A stretch of DNA of 64,000 nt, from NCBI GenBank assembly GCA_021904315.1, contig CM038920.1, positions 19,530,001 to 19,594,000 of the forward strand, given 5' to 3'. Both the position numbers and the translations under genes were made by a program. The notes under the pieces are model-generated. The model saw only the letters and a program-made list of their open reading frames with translations. It was not told the origin of the DNA and searched no databases. This DNA is from Sphagnum magellanicum (taxonomy: Eukaryota; Streptophyta; Sphagnopsida; Sphagnales; Sphagnaceae). Each line of letters starts with the position of its first letter. Within the stretch, counting starts at the first letter, position 1. Positions 38,927 to 49,513 of the stretch are shown here, piece after piece.

Positions 38927-40789
38927 ATGCACTATGACATGGAGATGGAGGCTGAAGTGAAAACTTCTTGTACTCATGGGTTTGATGGTCATGTGTGTTT
39001 ATTCTTTTCAGTCCAGGCAGAAGACAACAAGGACATTGTAAAACAGGATGATAAGAGAGCAAATTTCAACCAAAGTACAGATTGTGTGGAATCATCTTTG
39101 AGGATGGGTCACCTTATTATCGATGGCATAGATACTGTGCTGCACGGGACCAAGTACTTTGACAACGAGGGTGGTGATGTGAAGAAATTTGTTGTACTCA
39201 ACAGGTGGCAGTGCTGTCACCTGGCAAACAAACTATCAAAGATGAAGGATTGGCTTTTGCAGGAACATCAGAATTTGCAGACCATACCAGGGGCTACCCT
39301 GGCTTTGCAACATCTGTTACAGGTAGTACAAAGGGCCAATGTACTGGTGCAGGAGTCCTACAGGAGTGAGTTCAGCTGGTTGAGAGCAGCAGTCCTGCAA
39401 GCAGGCAATGAGGAGGCTTTTGACGGGATTTTCCAGGATTTGAAGTGGTGCACTCACATACTAAATGTGACCCTTAGGTGTCCCATGAGCACAAGCCAGG
39501 AGATTTTTTGTGTGGGAAACAGGGAGAACCTCGACTGGTTGCAAGAAGATCATTCCCTTGGAACTGAAGCAGACTTAGACAAAAGAGAGCTCTTAGAAAA
39601 CTTGACACAATCCAAGCAGCACCATTCAAGTTTCCAGAAGCATGATGATGCCATACAACAGTATTTATTGGAGAGGTACTCCCAGCATGTTAGGGACTGG
39701 ACTGTTGAGGGAGACTTGCCATTGCTTCTGTGGGACACAGAAGGTGACAATGCGCTGCCAGTGATGGAGCAATTGGAGATGGTGCTCATGGAGAGGTCCG
39801 TAAGACATCATGGTGGGAACTAGACTGTGCAATGAAAACATTCCCAGCTGCTACAGAGCGGTACACAGAATTCAGAAAAGAGGCAGCCATTTGGACAAGC
39901 CTCAAGCACCCCAACATAACACAACTGGTCTGTTGCACAAAGAACACAAAAGCATGCTCCATAGTGATCGAGCTCATGTCTACAGACCTTCGCAAATTGA
40001 TGGACAAGAGAATGTCAGACCATCCCAACCACAAGGTGCCATTCTCTTGCCAGTAGTAGTGGACATCATGCTTCAGATGGCAAGGGCCTTGAAGTACATG
40101 CATGGAAAGGGAGTGGCCCATCTGGATATAAAACCCTCCAACACTCTTGCAACTCCTGCATCAGTCCCAGAGCTGGCAGATCAGGGTTATGTCGATGTGA
40201 AACTAGTTGACTTTGGGGAAGCCAAGCCATTAAGCACATTGAGCTCCTCAACATGTACAATGCACACACCAAACATCGGAACAACACAGTACAGGGCACC
40301 TGAGCTGTTCCAAGTTTCAAACAACTGCTGCACAAGGGTATGTATATTAGAAGTACTTGACATGGTGAACATAGTCCAAGATTGAACTAGGCCAGATCAA
40401 GGAACTAGATAGATAGGCATCTACCTCACTTGTCTTGACTACGGTTGTCCTAAAAGGTGTACTTATCTGTTGGGTGCACTACACAGGAGGCAGAGGAATG
40501 GATAAGCAACCGAATTGATGTACTCAAAGCAGATGTGTACAGTTATGGCATAACTTGTGCAGAGCTTCTCACAGGGGAGTATCCATATCCATTTCCTGAA
40601 TTTCAGAGAACTGATCTCTTGTCAACAATTTTGCAAGGGGTAAAACCACATTTACCACATGAGTATTGCCCAGTTCCTCTGTGAAATTTGATTGTCAGAT
40701 GTTGGGATACACAGCCACGTAATCGGCCTACCTTCTTGCAAGTATGTGAAGAGCTTATGAACTTCAAAACAGTCATATTTAATCATTAG
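38927..40789 (+). pseudogene. DUF1221 (plant MLKL-like) TKL protein kinase, broken copy
   Basis: DUF1221/HeLo four-helix domain plus kinase domain defines the plant MLKL-like group, implicated in immune cell death in Arabidopsis. The N-terminal block is 39012-39770 (LNRWQCCHLANKL, FQDLKWCTHILN). The frame opens at an ATG at 38927, but TTCTTTTCAG/TCC at 39011 suggests an upstream intron. The kinase shows a glycine loop IGDGAHGEV (39772-39798), beta-3 AMK (Lys 39835), VVDIMLQMARALKYMHGKG, HLDIKPSN (Asp 40125), DFG (40209) and RAPE (40293). A phase-0 intron runs 40338-40486. The last exon has DVYSYGITCAELLTGEYPY and RCWDTQPRNRPTF, ending at TAG 40789. Breaks: one base missing from GGG at 39775, one from TTT at 40047, and TGA at 40682 where Arg (CGA) is likely. 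Unlike Arabidopsis MLKLs as I recall them, the Lys, Asp and DFG are retained, so the ancestor was probably an active kinase. Confidence 0.85.
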
Positions 40790-41604
40790 ACAGAGGAAAA
40801 ATAGGAACCCAGGTATACGCACACATGAAAAAATTGAAGGCTTATTCACTGAGGAAAGCTGTAATCCCAACCAATGTATATGGAAGAAAATCTTCCTACA
40901 AATTGATTAGCTTTCCTTGTGACACAATATACTACTGTGCCCACAGACTTAGTTGTATATCCTGTACAGGTTTAGGATTTCATCCTTGAGGAACTTTCAC
41001 TCCAACTGCCCACTTGTTTCAGGGCAGCCTCAGTGGTGGGCGAAGATTTCATCATTTTCTACATGTGATCCTTCATTGTAATCCATTTTACATTCATTCA
41101 GTGCAAGGCAGAATGCGATTTGTTACATTGATCAGGTGCAGAAGATGAGGTAAAAGTTATCTATAACAAGTAAGAATATGTAATAATAGCCTATATGTCA
41201 ATGTATGCAACCTCAACAGCACCACCCGATATCTGTGATAAAATGCCTGTGGAAAATGAAAATGAAACTGTGCAAAGAAGACTAACTTTTGAGGACAACA
41301 TGCAAAACGCTGATGGGAATAGTTTTGGGACTTTTTCATAACATCTATCTATTGTTACAGTACCCATTGTTGCTTCTATTAATTAGTTAGATGGCGCACC
41401 CAAAGTGTTTTTATTTTGAAAAAGAAGAAGAGGCCACTTTGATTGGCCCATTGCCAACCTTTTTTTGGAAACATTGGTCCCTCCTCAACATACAAGGACA
41501 CAAGTGTTTCCCTTTGGCCCACCTTTATAGTTTAAACATGCAGAAGTTCTACTTCAGGCAAAGCATATGTGATAAAAGCGTGGTGATATTGGGAACTTGA
41601 GGAA
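40790..41604. other. 3' flank of the kinase gene
   Basis: Likely former 3' UTR and intergenic DNA. Open frames on both strands are short and unassigned. No terminator-like or repeat structure was noted. Confidence 0.4.
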
Positions 41605-41825
41605 CCCCTTGAGAAATTGATGGGAACATATTGGGAACACATTGGAAACTGCAAAATAAAAACAAAAAATCCCTCCCCCTAGGCCTCCTGCCCTCCCAAA
41701 CTCAAAAGGAAAAAGCTAGGTCCTCCTGACAGCATGTCAAGAGCCGTCTCATTGGCCTCATGAAAAATATAGTCATAAAACTAATCATCACCAATTTTGG
41801 CTTGGGCTAACACAATTACCTAACG
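41605..41825 (+). repeat. Dispersed repeat family 1, copy B
   Basis: GGGAACATATTGGGAACACA, then AAAAATCCCTCCCCCTAGGC, CTCAAAAGGAAAAAGC and ATCACCAATTTTGGCTTGGG follow the block order of copies at 13800 (same strand) and 16565 (opposite strand). This copy has an extra segment around GTCAAGAGCCGTCTCATTGG. It lies about 0.8 kb 3' of the broken kinase gene. Confidence 0.8.
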
Positions 41826-41938
41826 GCGTGGGTTACCAACCCTCTAAACCCTCCATCCCCTACCTAGGTAACTACTAACTACCAATGTAAGAGGGTAACC
41901 AATGTAAGGATCAATATTGTTCAGGTATGTAGGGTGCA

Positions 41939-42070
41939 ACCAGGGTATATGGTGCTAATATGGGTATTGGCATGAGAACATACCAGTTGTGTATAACCCG
42001 ATGTAATACCATGTACATTCTTAGCTTATATAAGTATCAATACCAAGCTTATACCTGCCATATACCAGGA
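41939..42070. mobile_element. MITE-like imperfect inverted repeat
   Basis: CCAGGGTATATGGTGCTAAT at 41939, followed by GGGTATTGGCAT, pairs imperfectly with the reverse complement of the segment ending at 42070 (AATACCAAGCTTATACCTGC, then CATATACCAGG). Arms are about 35 bp with several mismatches and enclose about 60 bp. No target duplication was established. Further GGTAT/ATACC motifs continue to about 42160. Confidence 0.35.
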
Positions 42071-42189
42071 AAAAATCAACCTTTGTCAGAATACCACTAC
42101 CCCAGCGGTATCATGAAAGTTTTTTAAAAGTACGCAATACCAGTACCTGCCAGGTATGGAAAAAAAAACCCCATGAAAGTCTAATACTA

Positions 42190-42345
42190 GTGAGAACAGG
42201 TAAGTATGTATGAAACGTAAGTGGTTACTATCATGTAGATTATTAAATTGGGGTGGCACTTGGTGGCCATTAGGTAGGTAGATGCATGTGGATTGTTAGG
42301 ACATAACTTACCACTTTGGTTAACTACTGGACAGGGGCCAGAGTG
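42190..42345 (+). repeat. Dispersed repeat family 3, copy 1
   Basis: TTGGTGGCCATTAGGTAGG, TAGATGCATGTGGATTGTTA, GGACATAACTTACCA and GGTTAACTA...GGACAGG also occur, slightly diverged, at 48610-48770 in the same orientation. Family unknown. Confidence 0.65.
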
Positions 42346-42594
42346 AACCAGCCTCCATGACTGCACCAGTTGGCCGTTCTGTCCATAGGATGAGCTGTGT
42401 TTTTCATTTGCCTCTTTACCCTACATTAACCAACATTCTACTCCAGTCAATCTTTTTTGGCTGCTGACCTTTGATCATTTTTTTTTGTTGCTAATTTTTT
42501 CTTAACCCTGACTTCCATACTACCCTCCCACCTAGCTACACTACTGACCTCCATCTTAGCCCTGCGTACGAACTACCAACTAATCCCTTACCTA

Positions 42595-43225
42595 ACCTTT
42601 ATCTTTTGGCAAAACATATATTTATTCTGGGCTAAACTTTTTTTTTTCTTGGCTAAATTTTTTTCTTGGAAAAACTCTTATCTCTTCTTGGCTAACCTTT
42701 ATCTTTTGGCAAAACATATATTTATCCTGGGCTAAACTTTTTTTTTTCTTGGCTAAATTTTTCTCTTGGAAAAACTCCTATCTCTTCTTGGCTAAACTTT
42801 TATCTTTTGGCAAAACTCTTATCGCTTCTTGACTAAATTTTTATCTCTTGACAAAACTCTTATCTTTTATTGACTAAATTTCTATTGCTTGGCAAAACTT
42901 TTGTTTTTTCTTGGTTAAACTCTTATTTCTTGGCAAAACCTATATCTCTTCTTGGCTAAATTTTTATCTCTTGGAAAAAACTATATCTCTTCTTAGCTAA
43001 ATTTCTATCAATTAGCAAAACCTCTTTTTTTTTTGCTAAACTTTTATCTCTTATTGGCTAAACTTTTATCTATTTTTAGCTAAACTTATATCTCTTGGTA
43101 AAACCTTTTTTTTTGGGCTCAAATTTTATCTCTTTTTAGTTAAACTTAAATCTTTTTTTGGCTAAACTTTTATCTCTTAGTAAAACCTTTATCTCTTCTT
43201 GGCTAAACTCATGTCTTTTGATTTG
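42595..43225. repeat. Degenerate TTGGCTAAA/TTGGCAAAA minisatellite
   Basis: Nine-base words TTGGCTAAA and TTGGCAAAA alternate about every 20-35 bp, each followed by CTTTTATCTCTTC-like text. Two consecutive segments of roughly 100 bp (about 42598-42697 and 42698-42797) are almost identical, so part of the array was duplicated recently. The rest is more diverged. No coding potential. Confidence 0.85.
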
Positions 43226-43612
43226 GATCAACTTTTTTGTGTGGATGCTACCAATAAATTTGAGCCCTTGAACATTAGGACTTGCAAAATTAAAATTTTT
43301 GTAGAAGACTAGATTTGCAACTCTTTCATTTTGATGCCACAAAGCAATTTGAGCCCAATTTACTTGGACTTGGATATTGAAAATTTTGGACAAGAGCAGA
43401 TTTGGAACTCTTGTAAATGTTGATGATGTTACCAAGAAATTTGAACCCAAATACTAGGACTTTGAAATTGTAAAATTTGGATAAGAGCAGATTGCTACTC
43501 TTGCATGTCGACGCTACCAAGAAATTAAAGCCCAAATTTAAGAATAAATTATCTTTTACACATGAGAGAGTGTTGATGTTGCCAAGAAATTTGAGCCAAA
43601 TACCCAGCCTCA
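43226..43612. repeat. Tandem repeat, about 90-bp unit, four diverged copies
   Basis: Each unit runs GATGxTACCAAGAAATTTGA, GCCCAAATxxTAGGACTT, GAAATTxxAAAATTT and AAGAGCAGATTTGxAACTCTT. Copies begin near 43237, 43330, 43420 and 43505, with a remnant near 43570. Overlapping open frames of 101-106 codons on both strands result from the repeat. It adjoins the TTGGCTAAA array. Confidence 0.75.
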
Positions 43613-44299
43613 TTAACATGGCTAGTGAAACAACCTTGATACGCATCGATGTGAAAACATTTCCATCTTACAAATCATGCAAAAACCCATATTGCAATTT
43701 TATCTTAAGCCTCTTAGGACTTGGTCAACCAGTTTGGATTCAATTTTTTTGTTATTCTCAAGTGCAAGATGTAACCTTGTAATCTGCAGACTGCCATCAA
43801 ACTCTTGAGGAAATATGACTAAACACTAATTTGTTGATTAAATAGTTGTAGCAAAACAAGAAGTATAATGGCCATTGCAATTTGCCCATCTATTGGCAAT
43901 CTTTTCCTCAACTCAATAAAACCATTGGAATATTCAATAGATCATATGAAGCCAGACTCAAAAATAACCTAGTAGAAAAGCTGCTAAGAATTAACATGGA
44001 ACTTTGGTTCTGTTTGGTTATTTTCTCTTATCTCACCTATACAGGGGATTGAAATAGCAATGGTGGCATTGTTTGGCAGCAGCAAGAGTTGCTACTACGA
44101 TTGAAGGGCAACACCAAATTGGTTATTCTGCAAGGATCTTGATCCATAATCCAAATTGATTTTCAGCATATTAAGGATTTTTGACAGTATTCTAATTTGG
44201 AGAAGCTCGACAGTGGAGATTAGAAAAGATGAAACAAATACTGCTAATTTTACTAAGTATAATTATCAATTGCTCATGAATATTACCTCTAGTTATATA

Positions 44300-44340
<41 letters not shown>
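44300..44340. repeat. (TG)n microsatellite
   Basis: About 18 uninterrupted TG units preceded by TATATATGTA. A simple sequence repeat, likely length-variable. Confidence 0.95.
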
Positions 44341-44341
<1 letters not shown>

Positions 44342-44522
44342 GACTAGTGCAGCAGTTCTGAAACAAGAAAATACCATTAGTATGAGCTTGCATTAAAGAT
44401 GCCCAAAAGCTGGACTCAACAAATTACACAAAAAGTATATGTCTTGTGACATTTCTGGAATCATTATCATTTCAATTTTTCTTACTCCTCTTTGATTTGC
44501 TCAAATCTGCAAGAGCAGAACT

Positions 44523-44970
44523 TCATGTTTGGCGTCTAGTATGAACATCCATTGAGGAGTTTTTCAAGTTCTTGACAGGCCTCTTCCCTTTGGCTTCCTT
44601 GGTTGCCCATTGCAAGTGACTTTGAGTCTTTACTATGACTGGCTTGGGTGAAGAATCTAATGGCAACCTACAAGGTGGACACTTCAATGGTGATAACTTT
44701 GCAAAAACATCTGTATCTAATACTTGGGTCAAAATTCCTGTTCTCTTTCTCAGCAACAATTTGAGATTGGCATGAATGCCACCTAACATGATCAGATGAT
44801 TCATCATCTGTGTCAGTTTTTGACTGAAAATATTCTTCCAACTCTTCTTTCTCGGTGTCATCTTTGTGTTAGGTATTCACCTTGATTGCTCACTTGTTCT
44901 CTGGTGGCATCTCATTGATAGGTACATCATTTGCAGCAACAATCTTTTTCAATTTAGGAGCAAGAGACAT
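44523..44970 (-). pseudogene. Decayed coding sequence of unknown family
   Basis: The minus strand opens at 44970 with MSLAPKLKKIVAANDVPINE, then MPPENK and a stop. It resumes in another frame as acidic DDTEKEELEEYFQSKTDTDD, and a third frame ends KKRPVKNLKN-like text at 44523. The composition is protein-like on this strand only, and no domain is recognised. It may be a decayed gene fragment or transposon remnant. The call rests on coding character alone. Confidence 0.25.
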
Positions 44971-45122
44971 AACAAGTGGGTTTGACTTGTGATAAGGCTG
45001 TCACAAGTTGGGCAATTTTGCAAGCGTTGCACACATAACTCACAAAATTTCGCATGGCCACAAGTTTGCGAATGATATACAAGTTTTAAAAGAGTTAAGT
45101 ACAAAAAGATTTTTGTCCATGT

Positions 45123-46030
45123 ATAGCTTGGTACGTCTGCGTCGACACTATCTGTGACTACTGCTGCGATGGGTGCTTCTCTTTTCTTTCGTCCTTCTTC
45201 TTCTTCTTCTTGACATCGTGTTGTTGTCGTTGGGGATGCGAAGAAGGAGCAAAGCAGAAGGTGTGCACGAATGGTGTTATGTTTTGTGTGTGCGATGGAA
45301 GCGACCGACTGTTCTTCGTCATAGACGTTCGTCCGTCCGTTCGTCCCCCGACTGTCCTGTTCGGCTGCTGAGGTCTTGTTCCCAGTGGGTGTCAGTGACC
45401 AAAGAACTTCAGGTTTGGACTTTGGTTCCTCTTGAAACCTTCCAACCTTTGCAGCAGATTATATGCAGTGTATTTCTGAGAAACGGTTGTGAATATCTTC
45501 TGTGTTGCCAAGCTCGCGACCTCAAGGTGGGTTCTAGGGTTGACCGAATTTGGCAGCTGGGTAAAGAGGAGACGGAGATCAAAGGCTCAGCGAAACTCTC
45601 CTCCATGAACTCCAAACTACTGTAAATCTTCGACTCCAGATTTGAGAAGGTGCTGCACCAGCACCAGCAATTATTGATTAGGGTTTGAGCAAAATCTTGG
45701 ATTCCCGAAAGAAGAGTGGTGGCATCTGAAGAAGACGATGGAGCTCACTTCTCACATTCCAGTTTTCAACTATCTGAACCACTAAGAAGAGGTTCGTAGG
45801 TGTGTCTAGTAGAGGAGAGCAAGCTTCTTCACAGGACCCATCTTTTGGAGGGAAGATAGCTTCTTGGGTGATTCCTGTACTTCCTCCTTTTCAATCAGCA
45901 AGCAAGAAAGCAAGCAATCCATCCATCTATGCTTCTTCCTTCGAAACCCTAAAATCATTCTTCAAGACTGAGATTAGTGGACCTTAGGAGCCTCTCTCAC
46001 CCCACTCTTTGAAAAATTCGAATTGATGTC
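45123..46030 (+). other. CpG-richer segment upstream of the LINE-like ORF
   Basis: GC and CpG rise here, for example around CGTCTGCGTCGACACTATC and GTTCGTCCGTCCGTTCGTCC. A (TTC)n run lies at about 45190-45213 and an AAACCCTAAA motif near 45945. A 150-codon plus frame (45173-45625) shows no homology I know. This could be a gene promoter and 5' UTR, or the 5' UTR of the LINE-like element that follows. Confidence 0.35.
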
Positions 46031-46045
46031 TTATTTGATTATGTA

Positions 46046-46185
46046 AGAGCATCTCCAATGGTGCTCAGTAGTATGTGATTCACATTTTACATGATTTGCA
46101 TGAAGAAAACTTCCACCGATGCTAAGTATGTAACCTTGCAAATTAAAAGAAGATTTTTGAAGCATTGGTGATAAGGTTTAGTAAA
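46046..46185. mobile_element. MITE-like end resembling the GAGCATCTCCAATGG family
   Basis: GAGCATCTCCAATGGTGCTC at about 46047 matches a motif I associate with inverted termini of common plant MITEs. About 110 bp on, GAAGCATTGGTGATAAGG is a poor inverted match. No target duplication is clear. It lies immediately before the LINE-like frame. Confidence 0.3.
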
Positions 46186-46384
46186 GTTAGGGTTTAAGGT
46201 TTTTGTTAATGATGAATGTCACAATTTTCGATGCTAAAGCATGGGAATGGAACAAGGACTTGCTAACAATCATGGAGATGTAGGCAGTTGAACTCTAGAC
46301 ATTCTGTACACACTACAACCTCGAACATGCCAAGACCGGTAAGGCAGCCGCGCTGTAGCAGCCATTGTCAACCATCTCATGGTC

Positions 46385-47023
46385 CCTAGGGTCGATGTGG
46401 TGACGAAATAGGATGTGCACAATGCTATTGAGGTCACTATGGAACAAGTTGCGAAAAACATTCTAGCTCCAGCAATGGAAACTAAGACTGTGACTGTTAC
46501 TCACTAAGTCGAAACATTGCAAAATAAAGTAGATGAAATGGCTAAGAGCTTTGATACCATGCAGGACAGTGAGGAGAAGTGGAAGGAGGTCGTGGGTAGG
46601 AAGGTTGACAAGGTTGCCAACAAGATGGACCGGGCAACGGATGCTGACCTGGTCAAGGCCAGGGAGGCAAACATCCGGGTCACTGGGTTAACCATGAGCA
46701 AGGGGGAAACTTCAAAACAACTTATGGAGTTGGTGCAGACGGAGCTACTCGACAAGTTGAAAGTTGCTAACCATGTGCAGGTGCAGAAGGTGCACCAGCA
46801 GATGCCGTTGAGGCAATTGGATAAAGTCACTGATAAAACACCGGTAGTCATCATCACGTTGGCATCGATACACGACAAGCTCACGACGCTGCGCACTCGC
46901 AAAAACCTTCAGGGCACTCAGCTTGGGCTCGACGAGGACCTGACTCCTGCTCAGCAGGCCCAGAAACAAGTTGTTTGGACCACCTTCATGGAGGCCAAGT
47001 TAGAAGAATTAGAGCTGCTATGA
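46385..47023 (+). pseudogene. LINE ORF1-like protein remnant
   Basis: The open 46517-47023 frame begins with a heptad-like coiled coil (LQNKVDEMAKSFDTMQD, VGRKVDKVANKMDRA) followed by an RNA-binding ORF1p-like block. That block includes REANIRVTGLTMSKGE, VVIITLASIHDKLTTLRTRK and LQGTQLGLDEDLTPAQQ. This layout is that of L1-type ORF1p: coiled coil, RRM-like core, and a C-terminal block with a leucine- and arginine-rich turn. The same frame continues upstream to about 46385 (EVTMEQVAKNILAPAMETKT) through a TAA at about 46505. No endonuclease or reverse transcriptase follows to 49 kb, so the element is truncated and decayed. A host coiled-coil protein is an alternative. Confidence 0.5.
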
Positions 47024-48609
47024 CTAACTTAACTTAATCATGATTAGTTGATTAACTCTTAGTTGTTGCAACTGGGAATGGGCTCAAGTTTTCACGCCAA
47101 TAAAGTACAGTAAAAAGTATATAAGTTGATGGCTGGTTTTTTTTTTATGATCAAATGAAATGAACTGGCTCCTTGGGTTTTTTGCAATTCTGTACTCTTA
47201 ACTTAAAAAGACTTCAATTACTCCAAATTCCTCCCAAACATCAGTTGGCCAGCAACCAAAAAAGGGCTTCTCATTAATTCTGAAAATGGGTTCTGAGCTC
47301 TCTCAAAGGACAGTACCTACCAATCTCCATCTTTTGCAAACAACATATGAGACTTGAGTTGATGTAGCCAGTGTTGTGCAGTTCTTTGAATTTGTTAATA
47401 ACCTCTGGTTCTGGATCTTTTGAAAATTGTTGAAGAATCAGCAAGTTTCATGAAAGAATCTGCAAAAAGAACTGGTACTTTGGGTGCATTCTTCTTAGGG
47501 TGGATTCTTTGACTCAGTTTCTGAAGAAAGTTTTTTAGAGCCCTGATTAAAGGTTCAAAATTGGTTCAGATTTGAGTTTTTGGAACCGTTGATCAAGGCT
47601 CAGAATCAGTTCTTTGATTTTTGAGAATTATCAATTAATGATTGATTAATGGTTACACATATACCTACCCTCACCAGTTCCAGGTCCCAATAAGAAAGAA
47701 CCTCCTAACACTGGATGTAATCCTGCCAAGCTTTATTACTAATAGGCACCAATCTGGAGAGGAAGTGGAAGGTACAAAAGGATAGGAACCTAAATCCAAG
47801 TTGAATTTGGACCAACAAAGTAAGGAGTGGGTACCGTGGAAAAGTGCACAATTTAGTTAGTTAGTTGGGCGGGTTTTCTTCTTAATAATCAAATTAATGG
47901 AAATGGAACTGGTCCTCACTGAAATGGGAACTACTGAGGATATGGGTCCTGAGCTCGCCAAGGACATGACCAATTCATCATCTCATCCGACTGTATTAAT
48001 AATGCATGCTCAGCCTGTTGCAATTCAAAAAATGCAAAGTTATCATCCACAGACAGAGAGAGAGCCTAATGAGAGAGATCTTTGTCAGTGATCACAGAGT
48101 TCAAAGTCCCGCCCAGTTTGAGCAGAGTTCTTTGGGCTGTGTCCAGTTTGGATGCATTTCTCATGGGGCTCTGATAACATGTAGCCCCAAGTGAAAGGAT
48201 TATGTGACCCAGCACCCACTAATGCACACCATTCATTGGAAACCCATTGTCCACAAGGTAACTGTGGCAAGAAGCACTCGTTACTGAAAATAGTTGAGAC
48301 CCGTAATCAGCTATTTCTAATTACCAGACATAACATACTCAGCAAGTGGATGCAGATCACTTTTCATCCATACACAGAGTGAATATGGGTCACTTTTCAT
48401 CCACACACGGAATCATATACAAGCAGCTTAGTGTGTGATATAATTGGGGCATGGAGGTCCAATCAGGAAGAGACACATCAGGGAGTCAGTCAGCCCCTAA
48501 CGCTGGTTAATGACTCAGTTTTGGATGAACCACAGCTGAGTTACCATGGGTTCCACTTGGATAACCGATCAATGATTATGTGAACCCTCCTACTTCCACG
48601 TCGGACTAC
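47024..48609. other. Stretch without a recognised gene
   Basis: Short unassigned frames on both strands (for example 47897-48091). TTTTGGAACCG-type phrases recur loosely at about 47480-47620. No RNA gene or element terminus was found. Confidence 0.4.
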
Positions 48610-48770
48610 CTACGTAGCTAGCTATGTAAGTAGGTAAGTAGATAGGGAATGTAAGTGCTGAGTATGTAAGTAGGTAATGCGTTTGGTGGCTATTAGGTAG
48701 GTAGATACTTAGATACATGTGGATGGTTAGTACATAGCTAACCATGGTGGTTAGTTAATTGTGGGACAGG
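48610..48770 (+). repeat. Dispersed repeat family 3, copy 2
   Basis: TTTGGTGGCTATTAGGTAGG, TAGATACATGTGGATGGTTA, GTACATAGCTAACCA, GGTTAGTTAAT and GGGACAGG match copy 1 at 42190-42345. It is preceded by reiterated GTAAGTAGGTAAGTAGATAG. Confidence 0.65.
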
Positions 48771-49184
48771 AATACAACCCAAAAAATGTTTCCTGTCCAT
48801 ATATTCCATCCATCCTGCAATAAGTTCACTACTAAGTGGGGTGCTGATTCACACTGGTGGCACTGGTGGAACAGGGCTCACCAGCTTCTTAAGATGGATG
48901 GAAAACCCCCCTTACTAAACTTAATTGTGGATGAACCTGGCACATTGAGCTGAATGCCATCACTTTAGGCTCAATAATAATGCAAAGCAAATGATAGACT
49001 TGAAGGTGGAGTCAGGAAGAACTTCATGTCTTCAGGAGGAGTTCAATTTGGGCATCCTTAATAATAATAAGTGCTAACCAACAGTTGGGAAGTGGATCAG
49101 GATAATAACATGATTCTTTGTTAGGCCTTAAAAACATTGATAAATACACACCCCACCCCCACCCCCATTTTTAATGGACCATTG

Positions 49185-49336
49185 AGGTCTGGGGTGGCAG
49201 ATTATGTCATTTTCTGGACAACATTATATGACATAATCTTCCAATGATGATCATACACTCATCATGACAGTGACTGGAATGTGTCTGTTGAACATGAATT
49301 TTGTGTTAAATTATTTGAATCTGCCACCCCAGACCT
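49185..49336. mobile_element. 152-bp MITE with perfect 19-bp terminal inverted repeats
   Basis: AGGTCTGGGGTGGCAGATT (49185-49203) is the exact reverse complement of AATCTGCCACCCCAGACCT (49318-49336). Both sides are flanked by TTG (49182-49184 and 49337-49339), a 3-bp target duplication. Inside, GATTATGTCAT and ATGACATAATC form a second, nested inverted pair. There is no coding sequence. Three-base duplications occur in PIF/Harbinger (usually TWA) and CACTA elements; the ends do not read CACTA, so the superfamily is unresolved. Perfect arms suggest a recent insertion. Confidence 0.85.
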
Positions 49337-49350
49337 TTGATTGCATGGAA

Positions 49351-49451
49351 TGGCCTTGCCCTGGCCCGTTATGTTGGGTCAGACACCAGCTAGGCCGCCC
49401 ATAAGGGCAAGCTAGAAGACATACCCAATGTAACGGGCAGGGGCTTGACCA
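49351..49451. repeat. Imperfect 29-bp inverted repeat (hairpin element)
   Basis: TGGCCTTGCCCTGGCCCGTT, then ATGTTGGGT (49351-49379), pairs imperfectly with ACCCAATGTAACGGGCAGGG, then GCTTGACCA (49423-49451). An inner AGCTAG/CTAGC-type pair occupies the 43-bp centre. It begins 15 bp after the MITE. A 25-bp near-perfect palindrome, ATTATTTTCCAC-T-GTGGAAAATAAT, follows at 49463-49487. Confidence 0.75.
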
Positions 49452-49513
49452 TTTCATAGTACATTATTTTCCACTGTGGAAAATAATCAGACTAAATTAA
49501 TTGTTGTGGACCC

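Noticed and set aside
44192-44377. Coding frames over the TG microsatellite
   Set aside because: Poly-CV and poly-TH stretches are translations of a dinucleotide repeat.
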